A stretch of 64,000 nucleotides of DNA from Eudorina sp. 2006-703-Eu-15 (lineage: Eukaryota; Chlorophyta; Chlorophyceae; Chlamydomonadales; Volvocaceae): assembly GCA_003117195.1 (NCBI GenBank), contig BDSI01000006.1, positions 939,501-1,003,500 of the forward strand, read 5' to 3'. Position 1 is the first letter of the stretch. Each line of letters opens with the position of its first letter. The notes below the pieces were generated by a model. That model searched no databases and was not told the origin of the DNA. It was given only the letters and a program-made list of their open reading frames with translations. Position numbers and translations under genes: made by a program. Positions 35,285 through 47,204 of the stretch are shown here, piece by piece.

Positions 35285-38200
35285 TCACGCCGCCGCCGCC
35301 GCCGGCAGCTTCAACTTGCCGTACCGCTCCTTGCCGTGCGGCTGCGCAGCGCTTGCGGTGATGTACGACAGGGTGGACTGCCAGCGTCGCGCCGTGGCCG
35401 CGTCGGGCTGCACCCCCGCGGCCAGGTCCGACTGCACCTTATCAATAAGGTCCTGGACCTGCGGCCGCAGGTAGGTTTAAAAACACACACACACACAGGA
35501 GAGTGCTTCGGCGGTATGTCCGTAAGCGCTGGGTTCGCAGCCCTTGGCCAGTGCCAGGCCCCGTCAGATGTGAACAACACACGGACGCGGTCTTCGACGG
35601 TCGCTCGCGGATGCGACATCCGGCGGCTGGTCTGCAATCACCGTATCCGCTACGTCGCCGTCACCGCGCACTCCAATCCCGGTTGCCGGTAATTCGGGTT
35701 CCGGGTGTCACCTCTACTTCCGTCGCCTGTGTCCCCGGACAAACGGCAAACACAAGTGATGGGAGCCCCCCTCCTTCCCCAATTTCCTACACCCCCTCCT
35801 TTCCTCTGAACGCGCCTCCCGGCCTCCTTTCCTACACCCCCAGCCCCCTCACCAGCGCCTCGTCCACTCCGGGGACCTCCGCGTCCCACAGCCTCATCAT
35901 GGTGTCCAGCACCTCCAGGTAGGCCCCCAGGTAGGCGGCGTCCCGCACCCGGGCGGTGGCCACGTACTGGGCCTTGGACTGGGCGGCCACCCGGGCGGCC
36001 CGCTGCAGCACCGCCAGGACCTGGGGTGGGGTGGGGTACAGCGCGGAGAGGGGCCGGGGAGGGGGTTGACTGGTGAGGCATGGCGGGTGTTCAGGGCATT
36101 GCGGGGTAGACTCATGCCAGAAGAGCGGAGGTATTTTCAGACCCGTACTTAGTGCGCCGACCGCCAGGGCACAGAGAGGGGGCCCCCCCTCGAGCCATGT
36201 GGGCCCTTTGCCAAGCTAGTGGCGCCGCCGGCCGAATGTTCGGCAGCAGCACCAGCGCCAGCAGCAGCAGCAGCACCACCACCACCAGCAGCAGCAGCAG
36301 CAGCAGCAGCACCACCACCACCACCACCAGCAGCAGCACCAGCAGCAGCAGCACCAGCAGCAGCAGCAGGCACCGGGTCCAAGTCGGGTGCCCCTCACCT
36401 TCTGTCCGTCACGCACGGGAGGATACCCGCCCGCGGGCGGCTCGCCGGCCCCGCCCTGACCCTCCTCCGCCGCAGCCGTCGTCGTCGCCGCTGCGCCGCC
36501 GTCGCCCGCGTCCGCCTTGCCGCCGTCCGCGACCCCCGGCGCCGCGCCGGCCGCGCCACCCGCCGGCGCCAGCGGCTGCCACCACAGGAACGCCGCCGCG
36601 CACAGCGCCCGGCACTGCTCCCGGCGGGTCAGCAGCCGCATGCAGCCCGACGTGACGGCGGAGGTGAGGCTGTCCCGGTGCTCGGGACCGAACACGCGGC
36701 AGCGCTGCAGGTAGCCGATGATGTCGTACAGTGCCGCGGCGCGGCTGCGCTGGTCGGGCAGGGCCTCGTCGTACAACGTGATGGCCTGCGCGACGCAGGC
36801 GGGTCGGGCGGGTCGGGCGGGCGCCGCGGGGCGTTGCATGGGCCCTTTCCCACAGGTCGTGGTTGGGGGTCAGCCCCGATATACCAACCAACAACTACCT
36901 CACCCGCCGAGCTAACGAAACACCCGTGCGGCCGCCGACCCTGATTCATAGGTCCAAACTGTGAGACAACCGATATCCTACAAGTTTGGATCTGAGAATT
37001 AAGGTGGGGCGGCCGCGCGGCACGTTGCAAACAGTCAAGGCCGGTGGGCTGAAGCCCTTAAGAGTGGGTGTGTCCGAGGGAGCTGGTTCAACTGGGCCGA
37101 TTGGGGCGGACGCCTGCCCCCGTCCAGCATGCTAGCAGGCGGCCTGTCTGCCTAGGCTGCGGCAACAGAACCAGCAGCCACACAGCCGCCATCCTTCCTA
37201 TGGGAGCATGGGGGGTCACCCCACAGCGCTCCGCTGCCTGCCGCTCTGCCGTACCTCCTCAAAGAAGGTGTACGACAGCAGCTCCAGCCGGGCCTCCTCA
37301 CTGGCCACGAAGCCGCACGCCAGCAGCAGCCGCGTCGCAATGACCGGCTGGCCCGCGGGTCCGCCGTACAGCGGCCCAATGGCGGCGAGCAGGAACTGAA
37401 GCAGCTCCTCGCACGCCACCTGCGCGGCGGGACAGCGCGGCGCGTGTGTGTGCGTGTACATGTCGGGCGGAGCGCGATGCGCAAAACGGGGGAATGCGGG
37501 GGGATGGGACTCAGGGGGTAGGGCCCAAGGGGACTAGGGCCCTAGGGAGCTACGCCAGGGAGGGAGGAGGGGTGAGGATGAGGGGGTGCGGGCCCTGGCG
37601 ATGCGACAGGGCTTGACACTGGTTCTCTTCTTCTCTAGTACGAGCAAGCCTCTCCCCGTAGACGGCACGTTCAGATTTGAGATGGGCAGCGATTCAACAT
37701 TGCACACCTATGCGCTCGAGCCCCCACACGATGCCCGAGCGTCCTCCTCGCTCCAAAAGAGGTACCGTATGGCAGGACGGGGCCTCCGAAACCTCACCTT
37801 TGGCGTTGCGGTCGCCGGCGCCTCGACCGGTGCCTCCACCGCCGCCGGCGCCTCCGCCGCCTTCTCGCCGCCCTCCTTCGTATCGGCGCCCTCCTCCGGT
37901 TTCGCCGCATCCGCGCCGCTGCCCGCCTCTTTCGCCCCCTCCTCCCCATCCTCCGCCTTCTTTTCCTCCCCTCCCTCTTTCTTGGCCTCCGCCGCTCCCT
38001 CCACCGCTGCCGCGTCTGCCGCCGCCGCGGCGCCCGCGGCCGCCACCGCCACCGCCGGCCGCGCCAGCCTGCGGTGCAGCTCCAGTCCGCAGAAGACGAG
38101 GGCGGGCAGGGTGGTCTTCAGGCGGCGCGGGCCCCCCAGCAGCAGCTGCTGTTGGACAGTGCGCAGGATGGCGAAGTGCGTGTCGGGATCGGGGGAGCGC

Positions 38201-41200
38201 AGGTGGTGGAGCAGCCGGGCCACCAGCACCTGCTCCTCGTCCAGGTCCTGGTCGGTCGGGAGTACGGCAGTACGGCAATGAGTACGGCAACGAGGAGGGC
38301 GGCGTCAGCAAGTTTAAAAGCTGTTCACGTCACGTCAGCGTAGTAGAAGCCCCGGACACATGGTGGTGGGGGTGGAACGAGGAGCCAAGAGACGAGGAGG
38401 GCGGCGGACGATTTTGACAAGAGGGGGAAAAGGGTGATCGGCGCGAGGTCCGATGGGTTCGGTACACGCAACACGCGCGATCCAAAACGTGGCAGTGCGG
38501 TACCGCGCAGCACACCGTACAGTACGGCAAGTACGGCAACAAGCTCACATCTTCCCGGCGGTCGCGTACTGACGCGACGCCAGGTGCGAGGCGTGGTCCC
38601 AGTCAGACGTGACGTGACGTGACGTGACGTGGGCATCGGCATCCCAGCACCGGCGGCAATGCCAGACCTCGTGTCAGACCTACGCCGTACGAGCTTACAC
38701 ACGCCGTGACGAGCCGTCACGAGCCCACTGAGGCCCGCTCCCACGCGACCCGACCGTAAGCCTATCGCCACCCGGCACCCCGCGCCGCATCCCCCCCACC
38801 CTATCCTTCGCTCCGCCCCGAACCCAACCCACCACTCCCATCCACCCACCTCATCGTCCAGGTCCGCCGCCCCGCCCGCCTCCCCCGGGCTGTCCGGGTC
38901 CGCCACCAGCGGCGATATGAACCGGAACAGACTGGACACCTTGTCCACGGAGGAGATCAGGGTCAAACCGCCGCCGCCGCCATCAGCGCTGCTGCTGCTG
39001 CCGCCGTTGGTGCCCTTGCCGGGGGCGGGGTTCGTGTCCAGGACCTGGGGCAGTGAGGGCCATGCGCCCGGACGAGGGGGCATATGAGGGCGTGCGGAGG
39101 TGAAGCTGCGGACACATGATGGGGTGCGCGCGCGTATGACGGTATGAGCGGGCAGGTCAGGTGCTCAGGTCAAGGGGGCAGGTCAAGAGGTGAGAGCCCA
39201 GCAGTAAATGAGTGAAACCCAGGCACGTGCTAGGGCCCCCCGCTGGTGCGCGTCGTGTCCTCATGCCCCGTATTGGGCGCGACGGGAAAGCTTCGTCGAT
39301 CACCCACGGGGGCTTATTTGTGCCCGTGGCAATCCTGCCGTGCCTGCCTGTATACACACACTCACACCATATATTCATACATTCACTATAGTCTAGGCGG
39401 TCAGGATACAGGATTCTCACTCCTGAGACCCGGGTTCGAGTCCCGGTAGTGAAATATCATTTTACTGGCATAGCTCAATTGGTACAGCACCGGCTTTGAG
39501 GTTGCAAGGTCCCAGATTCGACGCCGGGCGGCGACGTTCTAGCGGTAAATATGGGTTCGAATCCCATCGTCGGTCCCCCGGAGCGGCGGCCTTTGAGGAG
39601 CTGCTGGAGCCAAGACTTGGCTTCAAGGAGGCGACTGTGCCTCGGCGGAAATACAGCGCTACTGACAGCGTGTGTACAGTGGAATGAGGAGTGGCTGGCC
39701 CCTGAGCCTCTGAATAATCAGATGGTTGAACAACAACAGGAATGCAGCGCTCTTGCGATGATAAGGGATGTACAGGCGCTGGTGTGCGTGCTTGGTGGTA
39801 GTCAAATAACGCGGCTGTAGAGCATGCGTCTGGCGGCAAGGGGGCTGTAGGCACCTGGGCTAGTTGTACTAGCTAATGGACTATCAGGTGGACGCAGTCC
39901 TGCGACGATTACGGTAGGCGGTGAGTATCCCCCTCGATGGGCGGTACAGTGTGGACTAAGTGAACTACGCCCCTCCTCATCAGAGGAGTGCTTCGGCGGT
40001 CTCCCGAATGGGGCGGGTTAGCGCCCCCGGCCAGCGTCGGCCCGGCAGATATGTAACGATACACACATACACACACGCACACATACACAAAGGCACACAT
40101 ACACACACGCACACACACACAGTCACATTCGGGCTGGGTCGGGTCCTGCTGTCCCTTGCATGTCCGTCGCCGCCCCGCGTAAGCCGCCCGCACAGCCGCG
40201 ACTCTCCATTACGGGGACACACTGTCTTTGCTTCTGCTTTATCGCATGTCGCCCCTCTTTTCTATATACACGTCCCCGGCCTGTCGGCAATGCGCAGCCA
40301 ACGGCCTCACTCGTCCGCGTGCGCAATTAGGGTCCTCGCAAGTCGTGTCTCTCGGTTTATTTTAACACACAGTCACATTATCCGCACATATGTCATTACC
40401 CCACCGGCCGCTGGTACACTGGCGTCCCTTCCGTACACTGCCGTACTGCACCCATGCCGCGTTCGTACACGTCCCTGCCTACAAATCCCTCCTTCCGCGA
40501 TTCTCACCCGTAGCCGCGCCACCACCATAGTAACCTGTTTGCTTTCATCCTGTTTGCTTTCACCTTGTCTAGTTACTGTATTTGGTCTTGCTCCCTTCCG
40601 CTTTGCCTCACAACTTGCTTCCTTCCGCGTTCCCGCATGATGGAAGACCGACGATGCTTCCGTGGGGACCGTCGCCATATATTCGTCATACATTTTACAG
40701 GTCGGTAACCAATCCGTTTGCATGCGTCGTGCGTCTCCGCATTTAGTATTTGCGGTATGATTTGCCTTGCGGTGGTGGCGCGGCTGCCTTGTCCGCGCGC
40801 CTTCATATGGTAAGTTTTTCCTCGCAGGTTCTATGGTAAGTATATTGCCACCTGGGATCGGGCGGGCGGGCGGGTTGCAATTCTAAACACACGTACCCGC
40901 TGCACAATCTTGACCGCCAGCTCCTTGTGGGTGGGGTAGCGTAGCAGCCGGGTCAGTGCGGGGTACTCCTTCAGCTCCAGGGCGGCGTTGATGCCGTACC
41001 TGCGACAACCCATGCCCAGCGTTCCCCGTGCACCGCTTCAGGCCTCTTCTTGAGATAGAACATAGAAGATGGCATGACCCACATCACCCGTCCTCCGCCC
41101 TCCCTTGTGTCTCCACAGTCGGTCGCTTCGATATGGTTGCTGAGGCGCTTCCGCACCCGGGGACGGATGCGCCCCGCCCCCGCCGGGCGCTGCGGCACAC

Positions 41201-44200
41201 TCCCTCCCTGCCCTGGAGCAGTGCCCCCTACGCTGGCCGTACGGCACTTGCGTCACCCCCACCCCCACCAACCCCACCACCACCGCGATCGTGCCGCCCC
41301 ATGGGTCGGTGTTCGGAGGTTGCACGGGGAGCTGGTACAACAAGGCAGCCACGCGCACGCCGGCAAGCCGGCTGCGGCGCCGCGCCGGGCCCGGAGACGG
41401 AGGAGGGTCTGGGGAGGGGGAGGTGCCTTGGGACCCCCCCCCGGCCACAAGCTCAGCACCAGGATGACCATTAGGTCAGGGCGGCACCCTCCAGGAACGA
41501 ACAAACAAACAACCAGCTGGACCGGTTCCGGTTCCGGTCGGGGGTACGGGTGTCTGGTGTCCACCTGGTAACTGTTGCAGGTAAGGGAAAACGCGTCCAC
41601 GCGAATCGCTGTTCCTGTGTTGTGGTGTACTGACTGTTCTTCGTTGTCGCGCCGCTTCCTCCGCGGCGCTCAGAAGGTCCTGACACCTGAGCAATCACCC
41701 CTCCGTGGCCCACCCCCCATCCCCCTCCTCAGTTTGAAATGTCTACCCATTCCCTATACCACCACCCCCAACACCCCTCGCTCCTCACTTGGTCAGGGGC
41801 ACCGAGAGTAGCGCCACCAGCTGCCGCTCCGCGCGCGCGTCGCCGCCCAGGCCCGCACCGCGGTCGTTCAGTGTGCCGTACGCGGCCGCCAGAACCTCGT
41901 CCACGTACGACAACACGCCGGGGTGTACGGAACCCGCGTACGACAGCAGGGCGGTGTACATCTCCACGGCGTCGGCGGCCGCGAGGTTCGGCTGCGACGC
42001 GATGATCTGCGGCCGAGCGGGCGGATGACCGGATGATGAGGTCGAGGTCGAGGAGGAGGAGGTCATCAGGAAAAATCCCGAAAACCCAGAAACAAACCCG
42101 GGCGGCACACCCAAAGGAGGAGGTAGGCATGCTGCCGCGATCAGACAACCGACTCCTGAATCGGGGTCACACACAACGTCCCGAATCGCCCAGCTTGGAC
42201 ATCCGTTTTGATCGGGATGTGTCACACACACCGGCCCCCGCACAGGTAGGTGCTGGCACCCACCCGCGCGATCGCGTCCTTGAACTTGCGGAAGGCGTCG
42301 ATGGCCGCCAGCTCCTGCAGCACCTTGGGGTCGTTGGAGCCGGCGGCCGCCGACGCGGCGTACTTGGCCAGGCGGTCCATCAGGGCGGCCATCACGCTGT
42401 GGACCTGAAGGCAGGGAGGGACCCGGGCGGGAGGGAGGGAGGTATAGGGAGGGAGGTATAGGGAGGGAGGTATAGGGAGGGAGGTATAGGGAGGGAGGGA
42501 CAGCACGCAGCAGGCGGCGAGGGAGGGACGGGGGGTCCCGGGGGGCCGCGGCAGGGGGCCCGCCGCGGCAGGGGGCCAGAAGATGGCCGAGGTGTCAGGT
42601 CGGTCAGTCGTAGGTGCAGCGCGGGGTGCCCCCGGACGCAACGAGGCGGTTGGGGAGATCGCTCATCACTGCCAAAACCCTTACCGCCCCGCCGGCCCGA
42701 CCCAGGGGGGGCTCCCCGCTTGACGTGCCTCCAGGCCGCCACCGTGTCTCCACACCCAGACCCAGACCCAGACCTAGGCCCAGGCCATTTTGTGGGGTGC
42801 GGGCCCGCCACCTTGGTCCCCACCCTCTGCGGGCCGTGCCCTTACCTTAACCCCCGGCTGCAGCTGCGGCAGCACCCCCAGCAGCGCCTCCAGGGTGCCC
42901 AAATGGAAGCGGTCGGGGAAGCCCTGGATCAGGGCCTGGAGGGGGGCGCGGGCACACGGACAGGAGCGGTCGGGCGGGGACGAAGGGCCGGTCGGGAGCG
43001 GTCGGGTGCGGGCGGGGTACGATTCACGGTGGTGGTGGTGGTGGTGGTGGTGACGGAGTAAGGCGCGTCGCCAGGTGGCTCCCCAGGTGGCCCCACGTCC
43101 CGGCGTCGCCAGCCACGACGCAGCATCACCCCGATCAACAGGCGGTTCGCCTTGAAGGCCCTGGTGCGCACCCCGCTGCGATATACACCGCTCAGACAGG
43201 CCGCAACCCAGGGTCGGATACGGCGGCGACCGGGCCACCCCAAACCCGCGGCTGCCCCACGCGCCGGGCCAGCCACCGCCCAGCATGGCGCATTTGTCAT
43301 CGCGGGTCGACGGCACCGATGTGTAGATCCACCCGTACGTCAACCGTACGTCACTGCCGTAACTACGACGAAAGTACGGCTACCTGCATCAGGTACAGCT
43401 GCGCCAGGTCGTCACGGCAGCTGGTGATCTGGTCCAGCACCCGGGGGAGCACCTGACGGGCACGAGCGTACGGCACCAGGCACACGGCAAACCAACGCGC
43501 AGACCTGGCCTCAGAATTTTGGCGTGCGAGAGGTTGCACGAGTGTGGCCACGAGTGTGGGAGTACGGCCTGGCAATACGCAACCCACACGGCGGAGGCGG
43601 GAGTGTCGCGATGTCCTGCGCCCCGCAACCCGCTCAGCCGGCGGGTCCGGTCGGTCAACGATGGACAGCAGCCCGATGACGGATCGGCACTGGAGGTTCA
43701 AGATCACACCCGAAACGCGGCCGCAGACGGGCCCCCGCGCTGAGGCCCCCGTGGGTCGCTACATGTGCACATGCTGTGCACGTGGTCCAGGCAACAGAGC
43801 GCGGCTGGCCCCACCCTTAAGCCCATCCCATCCGCCATCCCATCTCATCCCATCCCTCCGCCCTCCCCCCCCCCCCCCCCCCCCCTCCGCCCTCCCCCCC
43901 CCTCCCCTCCGCCCTCCCCTCCGCCCTCCCCTCCGCCCTCCCCTCCGCCCTCCCCTCCGCCCTCCCTCCGCCCTCCCCTCCGCCCTCCCCTCCGCCCTCC
44001 CCTCCGCCCTCCCCTCCGCCCTCCCCTCCGCCCTCCCTCCGCCCTCCCCTCCGCCCTCCCCTCCGCCCTCCCCTCCGCCCTCCCCTCCGCCCTCCCCTCC
44101 GCCCTCCCCTCCGCCCTCCCCTCCGCCCTCCCCTCCCCTCCCCTCCCCTCCCCTCCCTCCCCTCCCCTCCCCTCCCCTCCCCTCCCCTCCCTCCCCTCCC

Positions 44201-47200
44201 CTCCCCTCCCCTCCCCTCCCCTCCCCTCCCCTTCCCTTCCCTTCCCTCCCCTCCCCTCCCATCGCCATCCCCTCCCCGCCCATCCACACCCAGCCGTCTG
44301 CCCCGCAGAAGACAGCGCGGACGCCAACACGGCGCACATCGCCGGGCCTGGCCGCGCAGCGCAGCGCACCCGGGGCAGCGGCCGCACCTGGTCCCTGTAC
44401 AGCTCGAAGCTGAGTCCGTCCAGCTGGCTGAGGTAGGTCAGGTTCTTGCCGACCAAGTCCTGCAGCTGCTGCCGCTCGCGCTCCCGCTTCTCCTTGTCCC
44501 TGGCGGCCGGGCGCCGGGGGCCGGATGCCGAGAAACGGTCAGGCCAGGTAGCCCAGGTCGGTCGGTGCAGGGCGTCATACGGGGTAAACCGCACGGGACT
44601 CCACGACACGAACGAGCCCAGGTCATAGAACGAGCCCCCCGCTGTCCGCCATGCGGTCCAGCAGGTTCCTCCTGACCTGGCGGGTTTCGCTGGATCGCAC
44701 GGACAGCGGGGGGCTCGTTCTATGACCTGGCCATTACCATCGCAGCCCGCGCCCCTCGTCGACGAAAACACGCACACCCCAGGACGGCCGCCTCGGCCCT
44801 TTGCTGTTTTGTCGCTTTACATGCTGCTGTTTCTCTCCTTTGCTGATGGTCAATCTGAGGCAAAAATATCGTGATTCGTGGGCGTCGGGCGGGCGCGTTT
44901 CCTCACTGAAGACACCATACACCCTACGAGAAAGGAAAGAGGCGTTCCGATGTGTTTTATTCCGCGACACACGCCCACTCCACGACACACGCCCACTCCG
45001 CGACACACGCCCCCTCCGCGACACACGCCCACTCCACGGCAAGCCCCCCCCTCCGCGACACGCCCCCCCGCCGCACCTGGCGCTGCCCTGGTGCTGCAGC
45101 CGCACCCACAGCTTGTTCATCTCAATGAAGTTGGTCATCAGGAAATCCAGCGCGTCCTGGATGGAGCCCGACTCGGGGCCCTCGAACTCGCTGCCCGTGT
45201 CCGGCAGCAGCCCCTTGGCGCGCTGGCACAGGTAGGCGCGCAGGAAGAGGCCGCGGGTGGGGTGCTGGACGCCCTGCTTGGGCGGGCGCCAACACGCCGG
45301 GTATGCGGATGACGGGTATGCGGATGAGGGGCGGCGGGAGGGCGGGCGGCGGGTGGGCGGTGGGTGGTGGGTGAGGAAGCGTCATAACGCAGTCTGGGGC
45401 CCGGAGGAGGTCCCGGACATGGACACGGAGACGGCCAGTACGCGGCGGCAGCCCTTCCTCCCTTGGCCACCCGCCTGAAATACCCTGAAGACCAAACATG
45501 CCACACACGGATGATGCCACACACGGATGAAGTGATATGCCGTCCTGGGACCGCCTGACCGCCTGACGCCGAGGCTGGTCCTCATGAGCGGAGGCACACT
45601 GAAGAAGCTCCCCCTGCGCCCTCTCACGCTCCCTCCCGGGCAGCGACCGCCCGGGTTGCGACCCTGTACCGTCCCCCTCCGCCCACCTTGCACATCTCCA
45701 CCAGGTCCTTGAGCACATCCCGGGGGCTGGCCTCGTGGGACTTGATGTACAGACAGCCCACCGCCACCATGAGATACCTGGGGCCGCAGGAGCAGCAGAG
45801 CCGGGGGGACACGGCCACGGCCGCGTCAGAAGACTCAACCGCAGAAGGGGGGGAATAACAATCCGGGCGTTCAGGATGAGAGACAGCGGCAGGCGGGGAC
45901 GCATCCAGGGCAGGGGTGGCCAGTGAGGGATAGGTACGAACAAGGCTGGTGTCGGCCAGCGCACGCCTGCAAGCGCGTGCAGCCGGCGCAGCTGTCCGCC
46001 GTGGAGCCGGGCCGGGCCGCTGGGCGCCGGCGGCGCCCGAAGTACCCGGGCTGTTCCAGGGGTCACTGCTTACAGCGTTGGCGACCCTCTGGCGCCGGGT
46101 CAGGCCGCTGGGCGCAGCAATTCGATTGCAATGCAATCGCGACCGACTCCGCCCGACACCCCGGCCAGCAGAGCCAGGCCGGGAACACGGCCTGAGCTAT
46201 TTCATAATACCGTCTTCCGACGGACCACCCCGCGCGGCAGCAGCAACAGCAGCAACAGCGGCGGCGGCAGCCGCGGGCCCCTGGCGACCGCACGCGCGCA
46301 GTCCCCCCGACTACATGCACAGCAGCCTCGCCCCAGAACAGGGGCGAGCCACCTCAAGAGGCACGCTGCACGGCAAGGATGCGCGCCAGGGACGAGCCCC
46401 TCAACGTGGCAATGACACGTCCGCGTCCCCTCGGGTCGGATGCAGGTCGGATCCCGGTGGGCGCCGTACGCGTGCCGGGGGTGGGCACACGCGCACGGTG
46501 TCGAGGCGCCCGCCCGCCCTCTCCACCCGGGGCCCCCGGTTGAGTCACGCTCGCTGCCCTGAGACGTCGAAACGGTGCCGCGCTGATAACACTCACAGCC
46601 GCGGCAGCACGTTGCCCGCGTGCTGAACCAGTTCGTAAAGCTCCGAGTAGCTGCGCCCCTTGCCGCGCTCGTCCGAGAAGAAGGCCTGGTGGGCGGTGCG
46701 GGGGCGGGGGCGGGGGTCGGGGGTCGGGGCCGGAACGGGGGAGTGGATGCGTGTGAGGTCTGGGCTGGGCTGGGCTGGGGGAGCGCGCGGAGACGATACG
46801 GCCCGAGGCGAGGCAGGAGTGTTTCGCGGTGCAGCCCCAAGAGCTCCATCGACGCCGAGGAGTGCGGTGCGGGGCGTGTGGCCCCTTTCCCCCAAGACAA
46901 CAACGCGATCGTGAGGAGGGAAACGTATAACTGTCGTGGACGTTAGTCGTGGGTCTATCGCTGCCATGCCAACCGCCGACGGGCCGAGGGTCCCCCGGCT
47001 GCACCAGCAGGCCCTCCGGACCGCCCCCGGAACCTCCAGCACAGCACAGCACAGCACGGCCCCGCCGCTCACTTCCAGGTTTGCCAGCTGGTCAAACACG
47101 AGCATGTACAGCTCGTAGTACTTCTGGGGTTGCAGCTGGGAGGTGCGCAGCTCCGCCAGCATGCCAGCCGCGTGCTTCAGCGCGTCCCGCATGTTGTCAT

Positions 47201-47204
47201 CCTC
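35285..47204 (-). CDS. VPS35: VPS35, retromer cargo-recognition core subunit (5' end incomplete)
   Basis: VPS35 is the long alpha-solenoid scaffold of retromer, binding VPS26 and VPS29 for endosome-to-Golgi or plasma-membrane recycling. Sixteen exons with GT-AG borders and compatible phases: 47073-47204, 46597-46685, 45687-45777, 45077-45273, 44388-44499, 43384-43452, 42846-42935, 42264-42404, 41789-42006, 40897-40999, 38850-39044, 37798-38247, 37255-37419, 36399-36785, 35853-36020, 35285-35458. Together they give about 926 residues against about 800 in the family; the excess is Ala/Glu/Lys-rich low complexity in exons 37798 and 36399. Family landmarks in order: [29 protein letters not shown], the VPS26-binding PRLYLM split across exons 46597/45687, [45 protein letters not shown], the [16 protein letters not shown] heat repeat and C-terminal ERYGKLKL. 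The first exon (about 35-45 residues before EDDNM) was not found. An antisense tRNA-Glu unit lies in intron 40896-39045. Confidence 0.92.
35499..35582 (+). repeat. Dispersed U-core relative in VPS35 intron (duplicate B)
   Basis: The same element as at 27692, carried along by the segmental duplication. It lies in the intron between exons 35285-35458 and 35853-36020. Confidence 0.5.
36241..36370. repeat. CAG/CAC triplet repeat in VPS35 intron (duplicate B)
   Basis: Triplet tract between exons 35853-36020 and 36399-36785. It differs from the duplicate A copy in run lengths and order while the flanks are nearly identical. Confidence 0.9.
39382..39454 (+). tRNA. tRNA-Glu: tRNA-Glu(CTC) in the intron of intact VPS35
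   Basis: Complete 73-nt cloverleaf, followed after TATCA by TTTT. It lies antisense in the 1.85-kb intron between VPS35 exons 40897-40999 and 38850-39044. The rest of this U carries several private changes (for example GCGACG for GCAACG near 39530), so it is the most diverged unit. Confidence 0.9.
39382..40526. repeat. Single U unit in intron of intact VPS35
   Basis: The third genomic setting of U, with the same flanks as 31570-32716. Its private substitutions suggest it escaped the homogenisation seen within the array. Confidence 0.85.
41358..41788. other. VPS35 intron, unique part right of the duplication border
   Basis: Completes the intron between exons 40897-40999 and 41789-42006. Phases agree (AA|G gives Lys before Tyr). 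It contains C- and T-rich tracts and no recognised element. Confidence 0.6.
42428..42500. repeat. GGGAGGGAGGTATA minisatellite in VPS35 intron
   Basis: About five tandem 14-bp units between exons 42264-42404 and 42846-42935. Confidence 0.9.
43857..44273. repeat. 417-bp polypyrimidine tract in VPS35 intron
   Basis: The + strand is almost purely C and T. A C-run is followed by about 20 units of the 12-mer GCCCTCCCCTCC, then a CCCCT pentamer run from about 44126. The VPS35 sense strand is the G-rich one, so its pre-mRNA would carry many GGGG/GGAGGG tracts. Long Pro/Ser/Ala or Gly/Glu/Arg open frames here are artefacts. Confidence 0.95.
44618..44730. repeat. 31-bp perfect inverted repeat with 51-bp loop
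   Basis: Bases 44618-44648 (starting CCAGGTCATAGAACGAG) and 44700-44730 are exact reverse complements. A shorter imperfect extension lies inside (TGCGGTCCAGC and GCTGGATCGCA). It sits in the VPS35 intron between exons 44388-44499 and 45077-45273 and could be a foldback element or an aborted inverted duplication. Confidence 0.85.
44970..45062. repeat. 17-bp minisatellite (CGACACACGCCCACTCC)
   Basis: Four or five imperfect units just left of VPS35 exon 45077-45273; the last units are interrupted. Confidence 0.85.

Larger units (their letters stand above)
33554..41357. repeat. 7.8-kb segmental tandem duplicate B (the intact one)
   Basis: Spans the VPS35 3' flank, the 3' seven exons and one U unit, and ends inside the intron between exons 40897-40999 and 41789-42006. 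To its right the sequence becomes unique. This is the copy joined to the 5' half of the gene. Confidence 0.9.

Noticed and set aside
4000..41357. LTR or terminal-inverted-repeat transposon as the vehicle of U
   Set aside because: No terminal repeats, target-site duplication or transposase/reverse-transcriptase reading frame was seen at U borders.
43544..44413. Pro/Ser-rich and Gly/Glu/Arg-rich frames over the polypyrimidine tract
   Set aside because: Pure products of the 12-bp and 5-bp repeats inside a VPS35 intron.
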